From positions 1 through 7,654 of the forward strand of contig JANTFF010000024.1 in NCBI GenBank assembly GCA_024763575.1: DNA of 7,654 nt. Reading direction: 5' to 3'. Within the stretch, counting starts at the first letter, position 1, and each line of letters opens with the position of its first letter. The stretch comes from Sulfurovum sp. Its GTDB lineage: Bacteria > Campylobacterota > Campylobacteria > Campylobacterales > Sulfurovaceae. Positions 1-6,131 of the stretch are shown one piece after another. Below the pieces are notes generated by a model. That model worked only from the letters and a program-made list of their open reading frames with translations. It made no database searches and was not told the origin of the DNA. Position numbers and translations under genes: made by a program.

Positions 1-24
1 CCACAAAATCTATATTTTATAGAA

Positions 25-131
25 TTTTTCCAACCGTTTGGCTACTTAACAAAAAAATGTTATATAACTTTACGAACAGCCTATTTTATCGTATCTAACA
101 TTAGTTTCTTATTAAAAATCGGTTGGAAAAA
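25..131. repeat. 12-bp perfect inverted repeat with 83-bp spacer
   Basis: TTTTTCCAACCG at 25-36 is the exact reverse complement of CGGTTGGAAAAA at 120-131. If one extra A is allowed on the right arm, the match extends outward to AATT on both sides (23-36 and 120-134). The arms contain a G/C core (CCAACCG), which is unusual in such AT-rich surroundings. The spacer shows no further symmetry between its two ends. The left arm could also form a short local hairpin (CCAA at 30-33 with TTGG at 38-41), which would compete with long-range pairing. Candidate explanations are terminal repeats of a miniature element, paired operator sites, or the base of a structured RNA. Confidence 0.5.
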
Positions 132-151
132 ATTTATTAATTGCATTTTTG

Positions 152-157
152 ATTATA
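152..157 (-). promoter_or_regulatory. Possible -10 box reading leftward
   Basis: The minus strand reads TATAAT here, a perfect -10 hexamer with no TG extension and no clear -35. In a region this AT-rich a chance match is quite possible. If real, transcription would begin near 145 and run left through both arms of the inverted repeat, towards a gene outside the window. Confidence 0.2.
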
Positions 158-201
158 ACTCTTATTAATCCTAATTAAAATATCCATAACCTACAGCAGT
201 T

Positions 202-1098
202 TTATGCATTAGCTTCGGCAAAAATCTGAGAAGCTGTTTGAACATGATAGTCTAGTCCTATCTCCTTTTCTGTACATCCAAGAGCTAGTGCGACCATTTG
301 AGGCATGTGAAGAACAGGTATCTCTACATCTCTACCCATTACAGCACTCACATCATCTTGATATGTATCCATCTTTAGGTGACATAGTGGACATGGAGTT
401 ACAACCATATCAGCATTATTATCCACTGCATCTAACAAGGCATTACCTGTTAAAACTTCTGATGTATGGTTGGCTTGAAGCTCTACATGGAAACCACAAC
501 ACTTATTTTTGCTCTCATAATCAACTGGATGACCCTCTAGTGCATCAATTAGTCTGTCTAATGAAGTTGGTGTATATGGGTTTTCTCCACCATTACTATT
601 GTGATGAAGTTCACTAGGTCTAATATTGTGACATCCATAAAATGGTGCGATATTGAAATTACTTAGTGGAACTTTGACTTTGTCTTTGATATTATCTAAT
701 CCATACTCATCTATTAGACAGTATAAGAAATGTTTAACTTCACTTGTACCTTTGTACTCTAATCCAACTTCTGCTAATTTTTCATTTACTCTAGCTTTTA
801 ACTCTGGGTTGGTATCTAGTGCGTGTTTAGTCATGGCAGAGTTGAGTTGACATGTATTACATATAGTAATCATAGTCAGACCCAATTTTTCTGCATAACA
901 GATATTTCTAGCATTTAGAACATGTGCTAAAAACTCATCAAAATCTTGTAGATGTGAAGCACCACAACAACTTGCCTCTTCTAGTATAGTAATTTTAATT
1001 CCTAACTTATCAGCTACTGCTAGAGTAGATGATAGTAGTTCTGGTGTTGATTGTTTTGCTGTACAACCTGTAAACAGTGCATAGTGTAATTGACTCAT
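202..1098 (-). CDS. sdhE: Non-classical complex II third subunit SdhE/MfrE (CCG-domain, HdrB-like)
   Basis: This 298-residue protein is the third subunit of a type-E succinate:quinone oxidoreductase and takes the place of the heme-carrying SdhC/SdhD anchors. It contains two tandem cysteine-rich (CCG) modules. The first has C11, CCG at 44-46 and CNTC at 80-83. The second has C156, CCG at 200-202 and CPLC at 236-239. In both modules exactly 33 residues separate the CCG glycine from the first Cys of the CxxC. Such domains occur in heterodisulfide reductase subunit B, where one binds a non-cubane [4Fe-4S] cluster. No transmembrane helix is apparent, so membrane contact is probably peripheral; this is inferred. 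The gene is last in the sdhA-sdhB-sdhE operon, 9 bp after sdhB, with AAGGAG five bases before its ATG. Members of this family are also named SdhC, or MfrE in Campylobacter. Confidence 0.93.
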   Translation of the reverse strand: MSQLHYALFTGCTAKQSTPELLSSTLAVADKLGIKITILEEASCCGASHLQDFDEFLAHVLNARNICYAEKLGLTMITICNTCQLNSAMTKHALDTNPELKARVNEKLAEVGLEYKGTSEVKHFLYCLIDEYGLDNIKDKVKVPLSNFNIAPFYGCHNIRPSELHHNSNGGENPYTPTSLDRLIDALEGHPVDYESKNKCCGFHVELQANHTSEVLTGNALLDAVDNNADMVVTPCPLCHLKMDTYQDDVSAVMGRDVEIPVLHMPQMVALALGCTEKEIGLDYHVQTASQIFAEANA

Positions 1099-1103
1099 CT
1101 TTT

Positions 1104-1109
1104 CTCCTT
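1104..1109 (-). promoter_or_regulatory. Shine-Dalgarno of sdhE, overlapping the sdhB stop
   Basis: AAGGAG on the minus strand lies five bases before the sdhE ATG (1096-1098). The sdhB stop codon TAA (1108-1110) supplies the first two bases of this site. A ribosome terminating on sdhB would therefore sit on the sdhE ribosome binding site, which favours coupled translation. Confidence 0.8.
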
Positions 1110-2100
1110 ATAGTAACTTATTAGTCATTGAAATATCAATTAGTTTTTGAATTTCATCTAAGTTTTTGGATTTTGGTACATTATCAACCCATGGAAGAGC
1201 ATCATTCCAGTGGATTTTACCTGCTTTTATCATTTTGATAGCTGTTTTCATATGTTTATACATTCCCAAATATCCCTCTGAATATACCACAATATCAGCT
1301 TCATCTAGGAAACCATGTTTTTTAATACTTCTTACAAAACCTTCTGCATGTTTGGTTGCTATATTTCTTCTTGCAACTTTTTGTTCAAACTGCATATTAT
1401 GAAGTTTGGTAATCTTTTCTATTGGATTAATCTCTTTTGGACACGCCTCTGCACACTCAAAACATTTGACACAATCCCAAACACCCACTCCAGCTTGAGA
1501 GGTAAGTTCCAATCTATCTATACTAGCATTATCTCTAGTATCAATACTAAATCTATATGCTGCATTTAGTGCTGCTGGCCCTAAATAATCAGGATTTACT
1601 TCTAGTGCTGGACAAGCATAATGACATGCTCCACATTGAATACATAAATCAGAATCTAATAAGGCATTAAACTGTGCTATAGATTGTTTGGTCTCATGTT
1701 TTGGTGCAGGGTCAATATCAGCTACTACATAAGGCTTGACATCTGCATGTTTCTCCCAGAAGTCACCTTTATCAATAATCATATCTTTGACAGCTCTTTT
1801 TTTACTTTGAGGTTCTAGTGTAATATCATTATTAAATAGGTCAAGTAGCTCTATTGCATTTTGTTTACATGCCAAAACTGGTTTGCCATTTACTTTGATA
1901 CCACATGCTCCACAAATACCATGACGACAAGAACGGCGATAAGAGAATGAGCCATCATGTTCCCACTTAATTCTGTTCATAAGGTCAAGAACCAACTCAT
2001 CTTTGCCTACCTCCATCTCATACTCTTTAGTATATGGGAGATAGTCAGTTTCAGCATTAAATCTAAACGCTTTTATTTTTACTTTTCGTTTATCACTCAT
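1108..2100 (-). CDS. sdhB: Succinate dehydrogenase/fumarate reductase iron-sulfur subunit SdhB
   Basis: SdhB carries electrons between the flavin of SdhA and the quinone-side subunit SdhE. I place the start at 2100, giving 330 residues, because AAGGAGG lies five bases upstream. An in-frame ATG 15 codons earlier would place the start inside sdhA and is less likely. The N-terminal ferredoxin domain has C58, C63, C66 and C78 for the [2Fe-2S] cluster. The C-terminal domain has CIQCGACHYACP (C153, C156, C159, C163) for a [4Fe-4S] cluster. A third motif, CVKCFECAEACP (C210, C213, C216, C220), follows. In bacterial SdhB/FrdB that third site usually has only three cysteines and holds [3Fe-4S]; here a fourth, C213, is present, so a second [4Fe-4S] is possible, as described for archaeal enzymes with SdhE. 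The protein also has a C-terminal tail of about 80 residues after the last motif. Confidence 0.95.
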   Translation of the reverse strand: MSDKRKVKIKAFRFNAETDYLPYTKEYEMEVGKDELVLDLMNRIKWEHDGSFSYRRSCRHGICGACGIKVNGKPVLACKQNAIELLDLFNNDITLEPQSKKRAVKDMIIDKGDFWEKHADVKPYVVADIDPAPKHETKQSIAQFNALLDSDLCIQCGACHYACPALEVNPDYLGPAALNAAYRFSIDTRDNASIDRLELTSQAGVGVWDCVKCFECAEACPKEINPIEKITKLHNMQFEQKVARRNIATKHAEGFVRSIKKHGFLDEADIVVYSEGYLGMYKHMKTAIKMIKAGKIHWNDALPWVDNVPKSKNLDEIQKLIDISMTNKLL

Positions 2101-2105
2101 TATGA

Positions 2106-2112
2106 CCTCCTT
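2106..2112 (-). promoter_or_regulatory. Shine-Dalgarno of sdhB, overlapping the sdhA stop
   Basis: The minus strand reads AAGGAGG, a near-perfect anti-16S match, five bases before the sdhB ATG (2098-2100). The sdhA stop TAA (2111-2113) overlaps it by two bases. This site decides the sdhB start against the longer in-frame alternative at 2145, and it repeats the geometry seen at the sdhB-sdhE junction. Confidence 0.85.
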
Positions 2113-3826
2113 AATATTTTCTTTCCATTGGCTCGAATTTACCAAGCACTACATCACCCCACTCTGTTGTGATATTAAAATCTTTGTCCATATAGGCATA
2201 AGTATGTTTCATATATTTTTCATCATTTCTAGTTGGAAAATCTTCTCTATAGTGAGCCCCACGACTCTCTTCTCTTTCCAATGCACCAACTACAATAAAT
2301 TTAGAAAACTCTAGCATATGACCTAGCTCTAATCCCTCTTGTAAGTCTGTATTAAAGGTATTTGATTTATCATCAATCCTTATATCTTTATATCGAACTA
2401 ACAAATCATCAATAATTTTAATCTGTTTCTCTAGTGACTCTTTGGTTCTAAATACACCAGCATTTGCAGTCATACCATTTTGAAGTTCTATTCTAAGGTC
2501 TGCTACTCTCTCCTTACCATTTCCTCTTTTGACTCTATTTAGTTCATCTAGCATTGGTTGTGCATCTTCTACAGTTGCAGGTCTAAGTTCAACTCCCTCA
2601 TCAAGTGCTTTTACCATACTTTGTCCTGCATGTCGTCCAAAGAATGTAGCCTCTAGTAGTGAGTTAGCTCCTAGTCTATTAGCTCCATGTACAGATACAC
2701 AACTACACTCACCAGCAGCATAGAAACCTTCTACTAACTCTTTTGTATTTTTACGAACTTGACAGTTGATATTTGTAGGAATTCCACCCATTGAGTAGTG
2801 AGCAGTTGCAGATATATGGATAGGCTCTTTTAACATATCTTGACCTTGGAATGCTATTGCTAGTTCTCGAAGTTCTGGTAATCTTGTTAAAATAATTTCA
2901 GGGTCTAAGTGGGTTAAATCAATATTTACAGACTGTCCCTCTTTACCTACACCTCTACCTTGTCTTACCTCTTCCATAATAGCACGACTGACAACATCTC
3001 TTGATGCTAACTCCATAGCATTTGGTGCATATTTGCTCATAAATCTTTCACCCTCGCTATTGAAAAGTCGTCCACCTTCTCCTCTAGCTGCTTCAGAGAT
3101 TAGAATACCACTTCCACCTAGTCCACTTGGGTGAAACTGTACAAACTCCATATCTTCTAGTGGTAAACCATGTCTTGCTACAATAGATAGTGAATCACCT
3201 GTATTAGCATGTGCATTTGAGTTAAATCTAAATGCTCGTCCATGTCCACCTGTAGCAAAAAGTGTCACTTTTGCATTAAATATAGCAGGTTTAGAGTTTC
3301 TAATATCATATGCTGATACACCTGATACTTTACCATCTTTATAAATTAAATCAGCTACATACCACTCATCAAAAACTTCAATTCCAGCTCTAAATGCTTG
3401 TTCATATATTGCTTGAAGTACAGAAAGACCTGTTCTATCTTTTGCATAACATGCTCTTGGTTTAGATTGTCCACCAAAAGGACGAATAGCAATATCACCT
3501 TTATCATCTCGTGAAAATGCTGCCCCCATATGCTCTAACCATCTAATAGTCTCAGGAGCTTTTGTACACATAAGCTCCACTGCATCTTGGTCTGCTAGAT
3601 AATCACTCCCCTTTACAGTATCAAACTCATGAAGTTCTGTAGAGTCTTCAGCTCCAAGTGCTGCATTAATTCCACCTTGAGCTGCACCTGAGTGGCTTCT
3701 AAGTGGGTGAAGTTTCGTAATTACTGCTGTTTTCTTCCCTGCTTCTGTTAGCTCTTTGGCTGCTGCTAAACCAGCTAAACCTGCACCAACAATTACAGCA
3801 TCATATTCGTAGATTTTAACATCCAT
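2111..3826 (-). CDS. sdhA: Succinate dehydrogenase/fumarate reductase flavoprotein SdhA
   Basis: This is the catalytic subunit that interconverts succinate and fumarate using FAD (571 residues, within the usual range). Residues 14-19 (GAGLAG) form the dinucleotide-binding turn, and H45 in [10 protein letters not shown] matches the histidine that binds FAD covalently in the family. Dicarboxylate-site residues are all present: H232 (FHPSGL), R248 (SEAARGEGG, the family's proton-shuttling arginine), H343 (AHYSMGG) and R384 ([12 protein letters not shown]). No twin-arginine or other signal peptide precedes the Rossmann fold, so the subunit should stay in the cytoplasm. The periplasmic MfrA-type relatives in Wolinella and Campylobacter carry a Tat signal. 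The start is supported by AAAGGA (3836-3841), nine bases upstream. It is the first gene of the operon; direction in vivo (oxidation or fumarate reduction) cannot be read from sequence. Confidence 0.96.
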   Translation of the reverse strand: MDVKIYEYDAVIVGAGLAGLAAAKELTEAGKKTAVITKLHPLRSHSGAAQGGINAALGAEDSTELHEFDTVKGSDYLADQDAVELMCTKAPETIRWLEHMGAAFSRDDKGDIAIRPFGGQSKPRACYAKDRTGLSVLQAIYEQAFRAGIEVFDEWYVADLIYKDGKVSGVSAYDIRNSKPAIFNAKVTLFATGGHGRAFRFNSNAHANTGDSLSIVARHGLPLEDMEFVQFHPSGLGGSGILISEAARGEGGRLFNSEGERFMSKYAPNAMELASRDVVSRAIMEEVRQGRGVGKEGQSVNIDLTHLDPEIILTRLPELRELAIAFQGQDMLKEPIHISATAHYSMGGIPTNINCQVRKNTKELVEGFYAAGECSCVSVHGANRLGANSLLEATFFGRHAGQSMVKALDEGVELRPATVEDAQPMLDELNRVKRGNGKERVADLRIELQNGMTANAGVFRTKESLEKQIKIIDDLLVRYKDIRIDDKSNTFNTDLQEGLELGHMLEFSKFIVVGALEREESRGAHYREDFPTRNDEKYMKHTYAYMDKDFNITTEWGDVVLGKFEPMERKY

Positions 3827-3862
3827 ACTGCCATGTCCTTTATTAAATAAGAATTTGTTTAG

Positions 3863-3868
3863 ATTATA
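3863..3868 (-). promoter_or_regulatory. Predicted -10 box of the sdhABE operon
   Basis: The minus strand reads GGATATAATC with a perfect TATAAT hexamer. The predicted start of transcription, near 3856, leaves an untranslated leader of about 30 bases that includes the sdhA ribosome binding site AAAGGA. No TTGACA-like -35 is visible at the proper distance. Confidence 0.5.
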
Positions 3869-3927
3869 TCCTAAGCAAGTATAAGAGACTTTAATAATAT
3901 TACTGTAAGCTACAATGAAACATCTTA

Positions 3928-3936
3928 TGTTACAAT
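3928..3936 (+). promoter_or_regulatory. Predicted extended -10 of thiL
   Basis: TGTTACAAT fits the extended form TGnTAnAAT. Transcription would begin near 3943, about 20 bases before the thiL start, with the AGGAG site inside the leader. A related box, TACAAT at 3911-3916, lies exactly 20 bp upstream within a similar 12-base context and could be a second promoter. Confidence 0.45.
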
Positions 3937-3953
3937 TTTTCCATAATTAAGCT

Positions 3954-3958
3954 AGGAG
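3954..3958 (+). promoter_or_regulatory. Shine-Dalgarno that fixes the TTG start of thiL
   Basis: AGGAG is followed by five bases and then TTG (3964-3966). The next in-frame ATG, at codon 30, would remove the conserved GDDGAV metal-binding motif, so the TTG start is strongly preferred. Confidence 0.8.
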
Positions 3959-3963
3959 ATAGA

Positions 3964-4782
3964 TTGAATAGAGAAGATTATTTGATAAATAAGTTAAGTT
4001 CCAATTATATAGGTGATGATGGTGCAGTAGTTGGTAACACGGTTTATAGTATGGATGCTTTTTTTGAGAATGTCCATTTCAAAAGAGATTGGATGAGCTT
4101 AACCCAAATAGCTAGAAAAGCAATGCTAGTAAATATATCTGATGCAGTTGCTATGAATGCTAAACCTATGTATGCTTTGGTAACACTCTCTTTGCCAAAA
4201 GATATAACAAAACAAGATATAGATGAGATAGTTACATCTCTACATCAAACAGCCAATGAGTTTGAATGTGAAATTATAGGGGGTGATACTATTGCAGGAG
4301 AGAGGCTTGATTTTAGCATTACTATTATTTCCAAATCTGATAATCCTTTAACTAGAAAAGGTTTAAAAGAGGGTGATTTATTGGTATATACTGGAGTATT
4401 AGGTGAGAGTAAAAGGGATTTAAATAGATTAATGAGTGGAGAAAAAGTTTCAGATAATTCAAGATTTATAGAACCTAAACTTAGAACTAAATTTATAAAA
4501 CAGACACGAGAATATCTATCGGTAGGAATGGATATTAGTGATGGGCTATATTGTGACACTAATAAACTTTTGGACTATAATAGTATAGGGTTTGAGCCTT
4601 TGATAGATATAAGTGATGAGGTGGGTAGTAGTGGAGAAGAATATGAAATGTTGATAGGGTTTTGTGCTAACAGATTAGATAATATTAGACAAATAGCACA
4701 AAATCTTGATTTGGAATTAACTGTTTTTGCTAGAGTTATAGATAATGATAATAGGTTTGGGTGTCTAAATCATCATAAATAA
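3964..4782 (+). CDS. thiL: Thiamine-monophosphate kinase ThiL
   Basis: ThiL phosphorylates thiamine monophosphate with ATP to give thiamine diphosphate, the active cofactor, in the cytoplasm. The family motifs appear in order: GDDGAV (17-22), an Asp-containing strand leading to ENVHF (35-39), NISDAVAMNAKP (57-68), GGDT (106-109), GDLLVYTG (137-144), MDISDGL (189-195) and GEEYEML (224-230, where the family usually reads GEDYE). These acidic residues bind Mg2+ and nucleotide in the AIR-synthase-like fold. At 272 residues it is compact compared with the roughly 325 of the E. coli enzyme; the shortening falls between DISDGL and GEEYE and at the C terminus, with no sign of a frameshift. Translation starts at TTG. 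It diverges from sdhA and ends 51 bp before argG, which has its own promoter. Confidence 0.93.
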   Translation: MNREDYLINKLSSNYIGDDGAVVGNTVYSMDAFFENVHFKRDWMSLTQIARKAMLVNISDAVAMNAKPMYALVTLSLPKDITKQDIDEIVTSLHQTANEFECEIIGGDTIAGERLDFSITIISKSDNPLTRKGLKEGDLLVYTGVLGESKRDLNRLMSGEKVSDNSRFIEPKLRTKFIKQTREYLSVGMDISDGLYCDTNKLLDYNSIGFEPLIDISDEVGSSGEEYEMLIGFCANRLDNIRQIAQNLDLELTVFARVIDNDNRFGCLNHHK

Positions 4783-4798
4783 CCTATCAACAAATCTA

Positions 4799-4807
4799 TG
4801 CTAAAAT
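4799..4807 (+). promoter_or_regulatory. Predicted extended -10 of argG
   Basis: TGCTAAAAT lies in the 51-bp gap between thiL and argG and fits TGnTAnAAT. Transcription would begin near 4814, about 20 bases before the argG ATG, leaving room for the weak AAAGG ribosome binding site (4821-4825). I see no ARG-box-like palindrome, so arginine repression at this site is not supported. Confidence 0.5.
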
Positions 4808-4833
4808 TCGCAAAAATTTAAAAGGCATATAGC

Positions 4834-6054
4834 ATGGCAAAAAGAGAAGTAAAAAAAGCAGTATTGGCTTATTCTGGTGGGCTTGATACAAGTATTATTT
4901 TAAAATGGCTTCAAGATGAATATAACTGTGAAGTAGTAACATTTACAGCAGATTTAGGACAAGGGGAAGAGGTAGAACCAGCAAGAGCAAAAGCTTTGGC
5001 TATGGGGATTAAACCTGAAAATATATTTATTCTTGACCTTAGAGAAGAGTTTGTAAAAGATTTTGTATTTCCTATGTTTAGAGCAAATGCAATTTATGAG
5101 GGTGAATATCTACTAGGTACATCAATTGCTAGACCACTAATTGCAAAAAAACAGATAGAAATTGCCCACAAAACAGGTGCAGATGCAGTTAGCCATGGAG
5201 CAACAGGAAAAGGAAACGACCAAGTTAGATTTGAACTTGGATACCTTGGGCTAGATGGAGATATAACAGTTATTGCTCCTTGGAGAGAATGGGATTTGAA
5301 CTCTCGTGAAAAACTTTTGGCTTATGCACAAGAACACGGTATTGATATAACCAAGAAAAAACAAGGTCAAGAGTCACCATACTCAATGGATGCAAACTTG
5401 TTACATATCTCTTATGAGGGATTAGTACTAGAAGACCCAAGCAAAGAGCCTGATGAGGCTATGTGGTTATGGACAAACTCACCTGAAAATGCACCTGATA
5501 AAGCTGAATATATCACAATTGAGTATAAAAATGGTGACCCAATTGCTATTAATGGTGAAAAGATGTCTCCTGCTACTATTCTAAAAACTCTCAATGAGTA
5601 TGGAAACAGACATGGTATAGGTAGAATTGATATTGTAGAGAATAGATATGTAGGTATGAAAGCTAGAGGTTGTTATGAAACTCCAGGTGGAACTATTATG
5701 CTAAAAGCACATAGAGCTATAGAGTCTATTACACTAGATAGAGAAGAGGCACACCTCAAAGATGAATTGATGCCAAAATATGCTAGTCTAATCTATAATG
5801 GTTACTGGTGGTCACCTGAAAGAGAGATGTTACAATCGGCTATTGATAAAACTCAAGAAGATGTAGAGGGTACTGTACGACTCAAACTATATAAAGGTAG
5901 TGTAATGGTAGTAGGTAGAGAATCTGCTAAATCACTATTCTCTGAAGCACACTCTACATTTGAAGAAGATGATGTATATGACCAAAGTGATGCAGAAGGG
6001 TTTATTAAACTTAATGCTCTTAGACTTATGATTGCAGGTAAAAAACGCAAATAA
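4834..6054 (+). CDS. argG: Argininosuccinate synthase ArgG
   Basis: ArgG joins citrulline and aspartate using ATP to form argininosuccinate, the next-to-last step of arginine synthesis, in the cytoplasm. The ATP-binding PP-loop is AYSGGLDTS (12-20), matching the first family signature, and [12 protein letters not shown] (122-133) matches the second. Further conserved stretches are [12 protein letters not shown] (90-101), APWREW (148-153) and [13 protein letters not shown] (184-196). The length of 406 residues is normal for the short bacterial form of the enzyme. The ATG is preceded by a weak AAAGG eight bases upstream. The next arg genes are not adjacent, so this is a stand-alone arginine gene between thiL and an envelope-lipid gene pair. 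A weak 5-bp hairpin after the stop (CTATA at 6062-6066 with TATAG at 6075-6079) has no T-run and is not a convincing terminator. Confidence 0.97.
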   Translation: MAKREVKKAVLAYSGGLDTSIILKWLQDEYNCEVVTFTADLGQGEEVEPARAKALAMGIKPENIFILDLREEFVKDFVFPMFRANAIYEGEYLLGTSIARPLIAKKQIEIAHKTGADAVSHGATGKGNDQVRFELGYLGLDGDITVIAPWREWDLNSREKLLAYAQEHGIDITKKKQGQESPYSMDANLLHISYEGLVLEDPSKEPDEAMWLWTNSPENAPDKAEYITIEYKNGDPIAINGEKMSPATILKTLNEYGNRHGIGRIDIVENRYVGMKARGCYETPGGTIMLKAHRAIESITLDREEAHLKDELMPKYASLIYNGYWWSPEREMLQSAIDKTQEDVEGTVRLKLYKGSVMVVGRESAKSLFSEAHSTFEEDDVYDQSDAEGFIKLNALRLMIAGKKRK

Positions 6055-6092
6055 TTTCAAACTATATACCCCTCTATAGGAGTTAATTTCAT

Positions 6093-6125
6093 TGTTATAT
6101 TTATGTTACTAATCTAATATATAAT
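6093..6125 (+). promoter_or_regulatory. Two candidate -10 boxes for the phosphoesterase-patatin pair
   Basis: TGTTATATT (6093-6101) is a possible extended -10 that would start transcription near 6108. TATAAT (6120-6125) is a perfect hexamer whose start site would fall at about 6132, the A of the phosphoesterase ATG. No Shine-Dalgarno-like sequence lies before that ATG, so the second box would give a leaderless message. The region is AT-rich, so either box could be fortuitous. Confidence 0.4.
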
Positions 6126-6131
6126 TAAACT

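Larger units (their letters stand above)
1..201. other. Gene-free AT-rich region downstream of sdhE
   Basis: No open frame here has coding character on either strand. The stretch lies 3' of the minus-strand sdh operon and contains a widely spaced inverted repeat (25-36 and 120-131), a 10-bp palindrome GTTATATAAC (59-68) and a possible minus-strand -10 box (152-157). I see no GC-rich hairpin followed by a T-run on the minus strand that would make a convincing intrinsic terminator for the operon. It could be the leader of a gene lying to the left of the window, a small RNA, or the remnant of a short mobile element; the sequence does not decide between them. Confidence 0.6.
3827..3963. promoter_or_regulatory. 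Divergent sdhA / thiL promoter region
   Basis: These 137 bp separate the two divergent transcription units. A minus-strand TATAAT lies at 3863-3868, and plus-strand TACAAT boxes lie at 3911-3916 and 3931-3936. None has a recognisable -35, as is common in Campylobacterota. I see no clear operator palindrome beyond AT-rich symmetry around 3893-3902. Confidence 0.6.

Noticed and set aside
1..201. tRNA, CRISPR, riboswitch or integron attC site in the left non-coding region
   Set aside because: There is no cloverleaf or CCA-adjacent acceptor, no repeated direct units, no known aptamer core, and the inverted repeat arms do not match the attC R'/R'' core consensus.
288..850. Plus-strand open frames opposite sdhE (288-617 and 653-850)
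   Set aside because: They are antisense shadows of a gene with strong motif support; their translations are low-complexity His/Tyr- or Leu/Ser-rich and show no domain.
2101..2145. Longer sdhB start 15 codons upstream of the chosen ATG
   Set aside because: It would lie inside the end of sdhA, lacks a ribosome binding site, and adds residues not aligned with the conserved SdhB N terminus, while the ATG at 2100 has AAGGAGG at ideal spacing.
4245..4559. Minus-strand 104-residue open frame opposite thiL
   Set aside because: Shadow of thiL: no recognisable motif, no ribosome binding site, and the plus frame carries all the ThiL motifs.
4783..4833. ArgR operator upstream of argG
   Set aside because: The gap shows AT-rich partial symmetry (AAAATT...AAATTT) but no match to a paired ARG-box palindrome.
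6062..6082. Terminator hairpin after argG
   Set aside because: The stem is only about five A/T-rich base pairs (CTATA/TATAG) with an eight-base loop and is not followed by a T-run.
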